Notes: a model not told the origin generated them from the sequence alone. A DNA stretch of 8,639 nt from JAPLVS01 sp043809265 (GCA_043809265.1 JAZDDY010000017.1:1-8639), one strand, 5' to 3'; counted from the stretch's first letter, positions 1 to 6,465 are shown. Translations and numbers: made by a program.

Positions 1-26
1 TTATTGTCTTTTGATATAACTCGGCT

Positions 27-1508
27 TCAGAGGAAAAATGGCGCGGCATTGATTGCAAGCAGCACAAGCAGGAGCGCCAAAAAGAAGTATTTCACTATTT
101 TTTCCCTTTTCTCGCCTGATTTAACGAAAGGCGCAAGGAACGGAGCATAAAGTATTGCGGCAATCTGGCCGCCGTCGAATGCAGGAATCGGCAAAAAGTT
201 TGCTGTCGCGAGAAGGAATGCGATTATTGCCATCCAGTTGAAAATATCGTACAAAAAGTATGCGAAGAGATAGTCGTTTGATTCCTTTTCCGGCAGGGAA
301 AAGCCCTCTTTCAGTATGTCTTTCGGCTCAATCCCGAAAGAATTGGTTTCCTGGTGCGGTGTGATGTACACAACCCTTGTTAGGCCGTTAAGGTCAAGAA
401 CCACAAATTCCGATTCCAGGAAAGGCTTTTTCATCACAGCCCTCTGCCAATCAATGGTGTTTTTTATTTCCATGCCGTTCACAGAAACAACCCTCATCCC
501 TTTCTCGAGCTTGCCGTACGCAGGCGAAGGCGGGTTTCCGCAGAAACCGAGGGTGGCCTTTACATCGCTTATTTCGACATGGTCCACGCCCCCGACATAG
601 GCCTTTTCAAGCGCGTCGCTTGCAGGCAATAAAATGAAAGCAAAAATAAAGAGCAATATGATGAAAAGAGGAAGAAGCGAGAGAAGGTTTATGGACGGGC
701 CTGCTGAAAAAACGCCGATTCGGGCCTTTTCGCCCACGACCTTAAGCATTTCCTCATCTGGCTCGACAAAAGCGCCGAGAGGCAAAAAGCCCAAAAGCAT
801 CACGCCCGAACTTTTCACCTTCACCCTCTCGTGCAAAGCCTTTATGCCGTGGCCTGCCTCGTGCACAAGCATTGCGAAAAAAATCCCGAGCCAGGCGTAT
901 ATCGGAATTACAAAAGGCATTTGAGGCAGCTGGATGCCAGGCAGGAGCGGCGCCACATTAGGGCACGAAGGCTGGCCGACAAGGTATCTTGCAATTATGC
1001 CCAATGCCGATATCCCAAGCATTGCAATCATGAAACCGGCTATGCCGAAAAAAGAGAAGGCGATTGCCAGGTGAAAAGAAAACTGGCTTGTCAAAGGATG
1101 GAGCTCAAGGGCCTTGAAAAATGAAAAGGGGACAAGCGCCACAGGCATGAGCGCCATTGAGAAATAGAACGCATAAAGGCAGGCTGCGGTTGCGGCCGCA
1201 ACCAGGAGCCTTGCAGGCAGGCGCCTTTTTCTCCCGTAAAGGAAATCAGTCGCAAATACGCCGAAGCCAAGGATAAAGCCGATCGTTGAAACAACCGAAA
1301 CAAAAGAGCCAAGCCACTCAAGCTTCAGGATGGCCCCTGTTAGCCTTCGGCTCCTGACAATCGAAAAGCTCCGAAAAAATGTCTCGGCGCCTGCAAACCC
1401 CTTAAGCAGGTAAGTCGAAACAAATACCGCCAATAAAAACAAAAAAATCCAGATCTCTGCCAGCAAGGAAATCCCCGTGCCAGGCAAAACCCAAAATTCA
1501 GCAAACAT
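27..1508 (-). CDS. Site-2 protease family (M50) membrane zinc metalloprotease with PDZ domain
   Basis: An intramembrane metalloprotease that would cleave substrates within or near the membrane. In the 493-residue form the zinc motif HEAGH lies at residues 216-220, followed by the family GPSIN segment near 270-274. The second catalytic block, NFLPIPAFDGG, at about 437-447 carries the third zinc ligand Asp445. A PDZ-like domain (core GMRVVSVNGMEI, about 337-348) is inserted between the two catalytic halves. The N-terminal ~200 residues hold about four hydrophobic segments, and others flank the catalytic core and the C-terminus, so it is a multi-pass membrane protein. The frame is open back to a TTG at 1529, but I choose ATG 1508: a TATA-like TTTTAT at 1529-1534 sits about 24 bp before it, as for a leaderless transcript. 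It lies downstream of the aMBF1 gene on the same strand. The family is secure; the substrate cannot be told. Confidence 0.9.
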   Translation of the reverse strand: MFAEFWVLPGTGISLLAEIWIFLFLLAVFVSTYLLKGFAGAETFFRSFSIVRSRRLTGAILKLEWLGSFVSVVSTIGFILGFGVFATDFLYGRKRRLPARLLVAAATAACLYAFYFSMALMPVALVPFSFFKALELHPLTSQFSFHLAIAFSFFGIAGFMIAMLGISALGIIARYLVGQPSCPNVAPLLPGIQLPQMPFVIPIYAWLGIFFAMLVHEAGHGIKALHERVKVKSSGVMLLGFLPLGAFVEPDEEMLKVVGEKARIGVFSAGPSINLLSLLPLFIILLFIFAFILLPASDALEKAYVGGVDHVEISDVKATLGFCGNPPSPAYGKLEKGMRVVSVNGMEIKNTIDWQRAVMKKPFLESEFVVLDLNGLTRVVYITPHQETNSFGIEPKDILKEGFSLPEKESNDYLFAYFLYDIFNWMAIIAFLLATANFLPIPAFDGGQIAAILYAPFLAPFVKSGEKREKIVKYFFLALLLVLLAINAAPFFL

Positions 1509-1527
1509 AGAACCCAAATCCCGCAAC

Positions 1528-1535
1528 AATAAAAG
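1528..1535 (-). promoter_or_regulatory. TATA-like box of the M50 protease gene
   Basis: On the minus strand this reads CTTTTATT, centred about 24 bp upstream of ATG 1508. That spacing puts transcription start close to the start codon. It suggests the protease gene can be transcribed separately from aMBF1, whose stop codon is at 1554-1556. Spacing and composition are seen; function is inferred. Confidence 0.4.
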
Positions 1536-1553
1536 TTCAAGGCAACGGTTTAA

Positions 1554-1949
1554 TTAACTTTCCACAGGCCTGGAAAGCTTTACCCCGAGGGCTGCCTCAA
1601 GTTTTTTGATCGCCCTGTCGTCAGGAACAAAATTGCCTGCCTCTATCTTATGGATGACAGACGCCTTCTCGAAAACCTTCAGGGCAAGCTCTTCCCTTGT
1701 GATGCCGAGCTTTTCCCTTGCATTTCTCACAATCGCGCCCAAATCCTCAGCCATTGCAGGCGCATCCTCCAGATGATGACCAGGCTTGTAAAAAAAAGTG
1801 CTTTTCTTTTCCATGCCAAACGGCCCGGCCGGCCTTCCCTGGATAACCTCGCCAAATTTGGCGCATTCAGGGCAGGCCATTACGCGCGCACCCTCAAGTG
1901 AAACAGTGAGAAGCTTTTCGCATTCCGAACCGCAAACCTCGCATTGCAT
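1554..1949 (-). CDS. Archaeal MBF1-like transcription factor (zinc ribbon plus Cro/C1 HTH)
   Basis: A 131-residue protein with the architecture of archaeal multiprotein bridging factor 1. An N-terminal zinc ribbon has paired cysteines C3/C6 and C26/C29, with an extra C10. A charged linker follows, then a C-terminal Cro/C1-type helix-turn-helix at about residues 68-126, with the motif REKLGITREELALKV and the recognition-helix segment SVIHKIEAGNFVPD. The eukaryotic relative bridges regulators to TBP; archaeal aMBF1 has been linked to the ribosome and translation, so a regulatory role is likely but its target is unknown. It looks somewhat short for the family. The ATG start gives Cys3 at the expected terminal position. 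A TATA-like element is centred about 26 bp upstream (1971-1980), so the mRNA may be leaderless, although a longer leader is possible from the TATA palindrome at 2135-2151. Confidence 0.88.
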   Translation of the reverse strand: MQCEVCGSECEKLLTVSLEGARVMACPECAKFGEVIQGRPAGPFGMEKKSTFFYKPGHHLEDAPAMAEDLGAIVRNAREKLGITREELALKVFEKASVIHKIEAGNFVPDDRAIKKLEAALGVKLSRPVES

Positions 1950-1970
1950 GGTAGAATAAGGAAAAAAAGT

Positions 1971-1980
1971 GTTTTAATCA
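1971..1980 (-). promoter_or_regulatory. Proximal TATA-like box of aMBF1
   Basis: The minus strand reads TGATTAAAAC, centred about 26 bp before ATG 1949, the distance expected for a leaderless archaeal transcript. A run of seven T (minus strand, 1962-1968) lies between the box and the start codon. Read on the plus strand the same AT-rich block could instead start transcription near 2001. Confidence 0.4.
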
Positions 1981-1998
1981 TTTGGGGGGCGATTTTCC

Positions 1999-2007
1999 GG
2001 CATAAGA
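1999..2007. repeat. Direct repeat GGCATAAGA, copy 1
   Basis: GGCATAAGA occurs here and again at 2093-2101. The CTTATGC at 2112-2118 is complementary to seven bases of either copy, so two pairings are mutually exclusive. Confidence 0.7.
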
Positions 2008-2053
2008 GGAATTAGGGGGGAAAGCAAAAAGCCTTCCCGCCGGAGAGTTAGTC

Positions 2054-2091
2054 GGATTTAGCAAGAATCTGATTGGCTCACAGCTAAATCC
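2054..2091. repeat. Perfect 9-bp inverted repeat
   Basis: GGATTTAGC at 2054-2062 and GCTAAATCC at 2083-2091 are exact reverse complements separated by 20 bases. It is the longest perfect stem I found in the intergenic region. It could fold in RNA from either strand or be a protein-binding site, although the 20-base spacer suits an RNA hairpin or a dimeric site two turns apart. Confidence 0.75.
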
Positions 2092-2092
2092 A

Positions 2093-2118
2093 GGCATAAG
2101 AAGATGGACTGCTTATGC
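2093..2118. repeat. Direct repeat copy 2 within a 7-bp inverted repeat
   Basis: The second GGCATAAGA (2093-2101) overlaps the hairpin arm GCATAAG (2094-2100), which pairs with CTTATGC (2112-2118) across an 11-base loop. Confidence 0.7.
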
Positions 2119-2134
2119 GTAGTAATATCCGCCC

Positions 2135-2151
2135 AGGTTATATTTAAACCT
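2135..2151. promoter_or_regulatory. Palindromic, possibly bidirectional TATA element
   Basis: AGGTT (2135-2139) and AACCT (2147-2151) flank the AT-rich core ATATTTA, so a TATA-like sequence reads on both strands (TTATATTTAAA on plus, TTTAAATATAA on minus). It is the strongest TATA match in the intergenic region. Minus-strand initiation would fall near 2117, at the edge of the hairpin cluster; plus-strand initiation would fall near 2169, giving a leader of about 167 bases ahead of fen1. Between 2152 and 2232 I see no gene or clear structure. Confidence 0.45.
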
Positions 2152-2232
2152 ATCAGGTTGGAGTTTTGAACCCAAAAAAGCACTTATTCATAACTGCCAG
2201 GATATTGCCAACCAAAAAAGAGCCACATACAT

Positions 2233-2272
2233 AACCAGCGGGTGTGTTTGTGTTCATCCGCCAAGCCTGGTT
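2233..2272. repeat. Imperfect hairpin upstream of fen1
   Basis: GCGGGTG (2238-2244) pairs with CATCCGC (2255-2261) with one G-T pair across a ten-base loop. AACCA (2233-2237) can then pair with TGGTT (2268-2272) around a bulge, giving a two-part stem. The G-T pair favours folding of plus-strand RNA. It lies about 64 bp before the fen1 start codon. Confidence 0.45.
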
Positions 2273-2302
2273 CTCGCTTTGCCCGGGATAAGAAATGTTT
2301 TT

Positions 2303-2320
2303 ATTGGTTTAATAGCCAAT
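2303..2320 (+). promoter_or_regulatory. fen1 TATA-like box within an inverted repeat
   Basis: TTTAATA at 2308-2314 is centred about 25 bp before ATG 2336, fitting a leaderless fen1 transcript. It is flanked symmetrically by ATTGG (2303-2307) and CCAAT (2316-2320), which could be a small operator or chance. A second T-rich block, GTTTTTATT, starts at 2298. Confidence 0.45.
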
Positions 2321-2335
2321 TATTCCGGGTTTCAG

Positions 2336-3361
2336 ATGGGCGTTGATTTTGCAGGCATTGTCGAAAAAAAGGAAATTTCCCTTGAATCGCTTGCAGGCCA
2401 CACCATCGGCATCGATTCCTTCAACATACTATACCAGTTCCTTTCAAGCATCCGCGGCGCCGACGGCACGCCGTTAATGGATTTAAGGGGGCGCACCACA
2501 AGCCACCTCACTGGCCTGCTTTACAGGACCGCAAACATCGTGGAAAAAGACATAAGGCCTGTGTTTGTTTTTGACGGCGAGCCAAGCAGGCTGAAGGCAA
2601 AAACAAGGGAAGAAAGGCAAAAAATCAGGACAGACGCCGAAAAAAAATTCGAGGACGCAAAAAAGGAAGGCCGCACCGAAGACATGAGGAAATACGCCCA
2701 GCAGGCGCTCAGGCTTACAGGCGAAATGATCGAGGAATCGAAAGCGCTTGTGCGCCTAATGGGATTGCCTGTAATCGAGGCGCCGAGCGAGGGCGAAGCC
2801 CAGATTTCAGCAATGTGCGCTTCAGGCGCTGTCTTTGCATGCGCCAGCCAGGATTACGACGCAATGCTTTTCGGCTCGCCAAGGCTTGTAAGGAACCTTG
2901 CGACGACAGGCAAAAGAAAGGTCCCCGGAAAGGAAATCTATATCGACGTGAACCCTGAAATGATAGAGCTTGAGCCAAGCCTAAAGGCACTCGGCTTCGG
3001 CAGGGAAAAGCTTGTGTGGATTGCAATGCTTATTGGCACAGATTTCAACGAGAAAATACCAGGAATAGGCCCTAAAAAGGCGCTTGACCTTGTGAAAAAG
3101 CACTCTTCTTTCGAGGATATCATTAAGGAGGCAAAGGCAGAGCCGTCATTCGATTACAAGGAGATAACTGAACTTTTCATGCACCCGCCTGCAACAGAAA
3201 AATACTCGATGGAATTCGGAATGCCTGACTCTGAAGGCATCAGGAAGCTGCTCTGCGACGAGCATTCGTTCTCCTTGGAAAGGGTTGAAAAGGCTATCGA
3301 GAGATTAAAAATAAAAATGGGGCAAAAAGGAAAACAGTCAAAACTGGCGGCATGGGGATGA
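2336..3361 (+). CDS. fen: Flap endonuclease 1 (FEN1/XPG family)
   Basis: A structure-specific 5' flap endonuclease that removes primer flaps in Okazaki-fragment maturation and long-patch repair. It has 341 residues, the usual archaeal length. The start is set at ATG 2336 because family members begin MGV, with the second residue near the active site; the open frame upstream to a TTG at 2279 is not homologous. The expected acidic metal ligands are all present: Asp27, Asp80, Glu152 and Glu154 (APSEGEAQ), Asp173 and Asp175 (SQDYDAM) and Asp236 (IGTDFN). The helical-arch region is Lys/Arg-rich at about 85-130. The helix-two-turn-helix DNA-binding motif with IPGIGPKKAL is at about 241-250. The C-terminus QSKLAAWG resembles a PCNA-interacting PIP box, with one aromatic residue and a final Gly. 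The stop overlaps the start of lysS, so the two are probably co-transcribed. Confidence 0.96.
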   Translation: MGVDFAGIVEKKEISLESLAGHTIGIDSFNILYQFLSSIRGADGTPLMDLRGRTTSHLTGLLYRTANIVEKDIRPVFVFDGEPSRLKAKTREERQKIRTDAEKKFEDAKKEGRTEDMRKYAQQALRLTGEMIEESKALVRLMGLPVIEAPSEGEAQISAMCASGAVFACASQDYDAMLFGSPRLVRNLATTGKRKVPGKEIYIDVNPEMIELEPSLKALGFGREKLVWIAMLIGTDFNEKIPGIGPKKALDLVKKHSSFEDIIKEAKAEPSFDYKEITELFMHPPATEKYSMEFGMPDSEGIRKLLCDEHSFSLERVEKAIERLKIKMGQKGKQSKLAAWG

Positions 3362-4977
3362 AATTGGAAAAAGGAAAACCGGTTCAGGAGCAAGACCAGG
3401 AAAAAAACGAGACCTGGGCAGACGAGGCAGCGGACCATGTCCTTGCAACAGAAAGGAAGGAATATGTCTGCGAAGGCATGTACACGCCGAGCGGCCACTT
3501 CCATATAGGCAACGCGCGCTCCGAAATATTCACCCCATACGCGGTCTACCGCGCACTGAAAGACCGCGGTGTCAAGGCGAAGCAGGTTTTCGTGCTTGAT
3601 GATTTTGATGCTGTGCGGAAAATTCCCGCAGGGCTGGATGTTTCAAAGGAAGAAATCGACAAAATAATGGGCACGCCGATTTATTTCGCGCCAAGCCCGA
3701 TAAAGGGCTTTGACACCTGGAACCATGCCTTCATTGACGGCCTGGAGGAATCGATTGAATCTTTCGGCATAAAGCCCGAAGTGGTTTCCGCTTATGAAAC
3801 ATACAAAAGCGGGCAGTTCAATGCGCTCATAAAAGAATCGATTGAAAAGGCGCCTGAAATAGTGAAAGTATGGAACCGCGTCGCAGGCTCTGAAAAGGCG
3901 GACTGTTTTTTGCCTGTGCAAATGGTCTGCGGGCAGTGCGGGAAAAGCCTTTACACAAACGCGCTTTCCTGGGACGGGAAGGAAGTTGAATACGAATGCA
4001 AGTGCGGTTATAAAGGCAAAAAAAGCCCTTTTGACGGCAATTCGAAACTGCACTGGCGCGTGCACTGGGTTGCCCACTGGCTCCTGAGGGACGTCGCATA
4101 CGAATCAGCAGGCAAGGACCATTTCTCCAAAGGCGGTTCTGTGGATGTCGGCCAGGCAATGATGAGGGAAGTATTCAAAAAAGAACCGCCATACCAGACC
4201 CCGACAGAGTTCATTCTGGTCGGCGGCGCAAAAATGTCAGGTTCTGTGGGAAACGTAGTGAACCTGAAATCATGGCTTGAGGTCGCAAGCCCTGAAACTT
4301 TCCGCTACCTTAATTTTGCCTACAGGCCTAACTCGCAGGTCGATTTTTCTTTTGCAGACAATTCATTTATCCTGCTGGTCGAAAATTTCGAGAGGGCCGA
4401 AAGGATTTATTACGGCTTGGAGGCTGAGCGCTCGGAAAAGCTCACTGAAAAAATCAAAAAGAATTTCGCTTACTCGGCGCTCGGAGCGCTCCCAAAGGAA
4501 AAGCCTGAAAGGCTTTCCTACCAGTATGCGGCCTTTTTGGCACAGCTCTACGACCAAGAAAAGGATTTTTCAAAAATACAGGAAATCCTGCTCGAAAGCG
4601 GGCATATCGCCAGAAAATTCACTGAAGGTGAAGCCGCCGAAACGAAAGCCACTCTTAAAAGGGCAAAATTCTGGGTTGAAAACTTCGCACAGGAGCGCTT
4701 CAGGATAAAATTCGCCGAAGCCCCGGCCACAGAAGGCATTGCGCCGGAAACAATTTCTGCGCTCAAAAAAGCCGCTTTGCACATTGACAAGGCAAAGAAT
4801 GCGGAAGAGCTCCAGACCGCGTTCTATAACACCGCTAAAGAGAACAACATCAAGCCTGCCGACATGTTCAAGGCCTCATACTTGGCGCTCCTCGGGAAAG
4901 AATTCGGCCCGAAGCTCGGCACCCTGATTTTCGCCTTGGGAAAAGAAAGAGTGAAAAAAAGGCTGGAAGGATTGTGA
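3358..4977 (+). CDS. lysS: Lysyl-tRNA synthetase, class I
   Basis: Charges tRNA-Lys with lysine; the class I enzyme, typical of archaea and some bacteria, is unrelated to the common class II LysRS. The 539-residue form carries the class I HIGH-type signature PSGHFHIGN at residues 44-52 and the KMSKS-type loop KMSGS at 292-296. Between them a CGQC (191-194) and CKC (214-216) cysteine cluster probably forms a zinc site. The C-terminal ~200 residues are helical and correspond to the anticodon-binding domain. Two starts are possible. ATG 3358 shares its ATGA with the fen1 TGA and has GGCGG seven bases upstream, while ATG 3352 would add two residues and leave that GGCGG too close. I prefer 3358, which implies translational coupling to fen1. 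The stop codon directly abuts the end of the opposing methyltransferase gene. Confidence 0.96.
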   Translation: MKLEKGKPVQEQDQEKNETWADEAADHVLATERKEYVCEGMYTPSGHFHIGNARSEIFTPYAVYRALKDRGVKAKQVFVLDDFDAVRKIPAGLDVSKEEIDKIMGTPIYFAPSPIKGFDTWNHAFIDGLEESIESFGIKPEVVSAYETYKSGQFNALIKESIEKAPEIVKVWNRVAGSEKADCFLPVQMVCGQCGKSLYTNALSWDGKEVEYECKCGYKGKKSPFDGNSKLHWRVHWVAHWLLRDVAYESAGKDHFSKGGSVDVGQAMMREVFKKEPPYQTPTEFILVGGAKMSGSVGNVVNLKSWLEVASPETFRYLNFAYRPNSQVDFSFADNSFILLVENFERAERIYYGLEAERSEKLTEKIKKNFAYSALGALPKEKPERLSYQYAAFLAQLYDQEKDFSKIQEILLESGHIARKFTEGEAAETKATLKRAKFWVENFAQERFRIKFAEAPATEGIAPETISALKKAALHIDKAKNAEELQTAFYNTAKENNIKPADMFKASYLALLGKEFGPKLGTLIFALGKERVKKRLEGL

Positions 4978-5628
4978 TTATTTCCCCCTCAGCTCCACAA
5001 ACACAAAATAGCCATTTTCAGGGAAGGATTTTTTCACATTCCCTTTTTTGGACTTTTCCACCACAACCATCTGCTGGGTGTGCCTTGGCCCTACCGGGGC
5101 AACAAGCCTTCCGCCTGGCGCAAGCTGTGCAATGAGCGCTTCAGGCACTTCTTCCGCGGCAGCCGAAACCAGGATGCGGTCGAATGGCGCTTTTTTCTGC
5201 ATCCCTTTTGTGCCGTCCCCGAATTCAACAAAAGCGTTTTTCACTCCGGCGGTTTTCAGGTTTTTTATGGAAAACACTGCAAGTTCAGGGATGAGTTCTA
5301 TTCCAAAAACTTTTCCCTTCCCTCCAACAAGCTCCGAGAGCAAGGCGAGAACATATCCGCATCCGGACCCCACTTCCAGTGCCTTCATCCCTTTCCGCAC
5401 TTCCAGCAATTCAAGCATTACCGCGATAGTGCTCGGCTGTGAAATCGTCTGGCCATGGCCGATAGGGAAGGCGGAATCTGCATAGGAATGCTGCCTTTGC
5501 TCGATTGAAAAAAATATTTCCCTCGGCACTTTCAAAAAAGCGCTTTTCACTTCTTCGCTTCCGATTGCGCCGTATTGTTCCATGCTGTTAACAAGGTTTT
5601 TTCTCTGCTCCGAAAAATCTGCAGGCAA
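4978..5628 (-). CDS. pcm: Protein-L-isoaspartate O-methyltransferase
   Basis: Uses S-adenosylmethionine to methylate isoaspartyl residues in damaged proteins, starting their repair. It has 216 residues. The family region VPREIFF (34-40) is followed by FPIGHGQTISQP (54-65), which contains the conserved Ser63 area. The SAM-binding motif ALEVGSGCGY is at 83-92 and a second acidic segment, VFGIELIPEL, at 107-116. The start is TTG 5628. An ATG exists at 5583, but it would cut off the first helix, which family members have, and a GGAGTG lies six bases before the TTG. That TTG follows the stop codon of the upstream UbiA gene with no gap, so translation is probably coupled. The C-terminus (FVFVELRGK) looks slightly shorter than in many relatives. 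The tail-to-tail junction with lysS leaves no intergenic space. Confidence 0.93.
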   Translation of the reverse strand: MPADFSEQRKNLVNSMEQYGAIGSEEVKSAFLKVPREIFFSIEQRQHSYADSAFPIGHGQTISQPSTIAVMLELLEVRKGMKALEVGSGCGYVLALLSELVGGKGKVFGIELIPELAVFSIKNLKTAGVKNAFVEFGDGTKGMQKKAPFDRILVSAAAEEVPEALIAQLAPGGRLVAPVGPRHTQQMVVVEKSKKGNVKKSFPENGYFVFVELRGK

Positions 5629-6438
5629 TCAGAACACTCCTGCAACAAAAGCCAGCATGGCAAGCACCATTGCGATTTTCGTGAGCGCCTGGTTTTTCGA
5701 CGGGCCTGCAAAAAGCGAGGCAAGGAAGATAAGGTCTGCCAGTGCCACTACAAGGATGTAATTAATTGAAAGGATTCCCAGAAGCCATGGCACAGGGCTC
5801 AGGGCAACTGCTGCGAGAATGAAAACGCATGCAAGGAAGCGCGCGTTCCTTTCGCCGATTATTATGGGCAGGGTTTTCGCTTTTTCCTTTTTGTCCCCTT
5901 TTATGTCCTCAATATCCCCGAAAATTTCCCTTCCGGTGTTCGCCAGGAAAGCGAGCAGTGCCAGGAGCGGAACAGCGCCAAGCGCCGGCACAGCAAAAGC
6001 GCCGTACAAGAAGCTTGAGGCCGGGAACCATGAATCGACAAAATTGCCCAGGAGGGCGATGCGCTTGAATTTGAAAGCGTAAAGGATTTCCAGCGCCGTG
6101 TTAAGGAGGGCTAAAGCGAGGCACTGGATGTTTATTAGGAAAGCCAGTGCAATGGCAAGAACAAACAATATTGCGGAATAATAAAGCGCCGCTTTCTTGC
6201 CGATTTTTCCGGACGGCAGCGGCCTGTGCGGGGCATTCACCCTGTCCATTTCAAAATCGCAGTAGTCGTTGAGCGCAATCCCTGCGCCTGAAAACAAGAA
6301 TACTGAAACCAGCGCATACAGCAATGGATTGGCGGCAGTGAAAGTGCCTGAGGCAACAATGCAACCAATGAGGACAGCGAATGCTGCCATCAGGCCGTCT
6401 ACCGGCCTTAAGATTTTCAGGTAGTCGATTGCAGGCAT
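5629..6438 (-). CDS. UbiA-family prenyltransferase, probable digeranylgeranylglyceryl phosphate synthase
   Basis: A membrane prenyltransferase of 269 residues. The first Asp-rich motif is NDYCDFEMD (57-65), continuing into NAPHRPLPSG, and the second is GDIEDIKGD (174-182); both bind the Mg2+-diphosphate of the prenyl donor. About eight hydrophobic segments span the rest. In archaea this subfamily adds the second geranylgeranyl chain to geranylgeranylglyceryl phosphate, the second ether bond of membrane lipids. The RPLPSG after motif 1 and the IFGDIEDIKGD block fit that group, but other UbiA prenyltransferases, for example for quinones or chlorophyll-type pigments, share both motifs, so the substrate is an inference. 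The ATG start has a TATA-like TTAAAAAA centred about 31 bp upstream. It is followed without a gap by the isoaspartate methyltransferase gene and preceded by eL40 across 111 bp. Confidence 0.88.
   Translation of the reverse strand: MPAIDYLKILRPVDGLMAAFAVLIGCIVASGTFTAANPLLYALVSVFLFSGAGIALNDYCDFEMDRVNAPHRPLPSGKIGKKAALYYSAILFVLAIALAFLINIQCLALALLNTALEILYAFKFKRIALLGNFVDSWFPASSFLYGAFAVPALGAVPLLALLAFLANTGREIFGDIEDIKGDKKEKAKTLPIIIGERNARFLACVFILAAVALSPVPWLLGILSINYILVVALADLIFLASLFAGPSKNQALTKIAMVLAMLAFVAGVF
5635..5640 (-). promoter_or_regulatory. Ribosome binding site supporting the pcm TTG start
   Basis: The minus strand reads GGAGTG, then six bases that include the UbiA stop codon, then TTG 5628. It lies inside the last codons of the UbiA gene and supports the non-ATG start. 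Confidence 0.5.
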
Positions 6439-6465
6439 TTGAACCGAAAGATTTTGGCTGGAAGG

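Larger units (their letters stand above)
1994..2118 (-). ncRNA. Candidate structured RNA or structured 5' leader (strand uncertain)
   Basis: There is no coding potential here but four inverted repeats are packed into 125 bp. These are TTTCCGGC (1994-2001) with GCCGGAGA (2039-2046, one G-T pair); a GGGAAAGC/GCCTTCCC hairpin (2018-2038) with a five-base loop; a perfect 9-bp GGATTTAGC/GCTAAATCC (2054-2091); and a perfect 7-bp GCATAAG/CTTATGC (2094-2118). The minus strand is slightly favoured. The TATA palindrome at 2135-2151 would place a minus-strand start within a base or two of 2118, the first base of the last hairpin, and the 2018-2038 hairpin then has a G-U in place of an A-C mismatch. The outer 1994/2046 extension fits the plus strand better. 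I match it to no known family (SRP, RNase P, C/D or H/ACA RNA). It could be an independent RNA, an aMBF1 leader or a degenerate mobile element. Confidence 0.35.

Noticed and set aside
316..1124. Plus-strand open frames opposite the M50 protease gene
   Set aside because: The minus frame carries the HEAGH, PDZ and DGG motifs in order; the plus frames are shadows.
2279..2335. 19-codon upstream extension of fen1 from a TTG start
   Set aside because: FEN1 proteins begin MGV, matching ATG 2336, and a TATA-like box lies inside the extension at the right distance for that start.
1950..2335. CRISPR array, tRNA, C/D or H/ACA guide RNA in the intergenic region
   Set aside because: No regularly spaced repeats, no cloverleaf and no paired RTGATGA and CTGA boxes were found; the stems seen do not have a recognisable H/ACA layout.
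3643..4159. Long minus-strand open frames opposite lysS
   Set aside because: They are antisense to a fully conserved lysS coding region, lack recognisable motifs and are explained by its codon composition.
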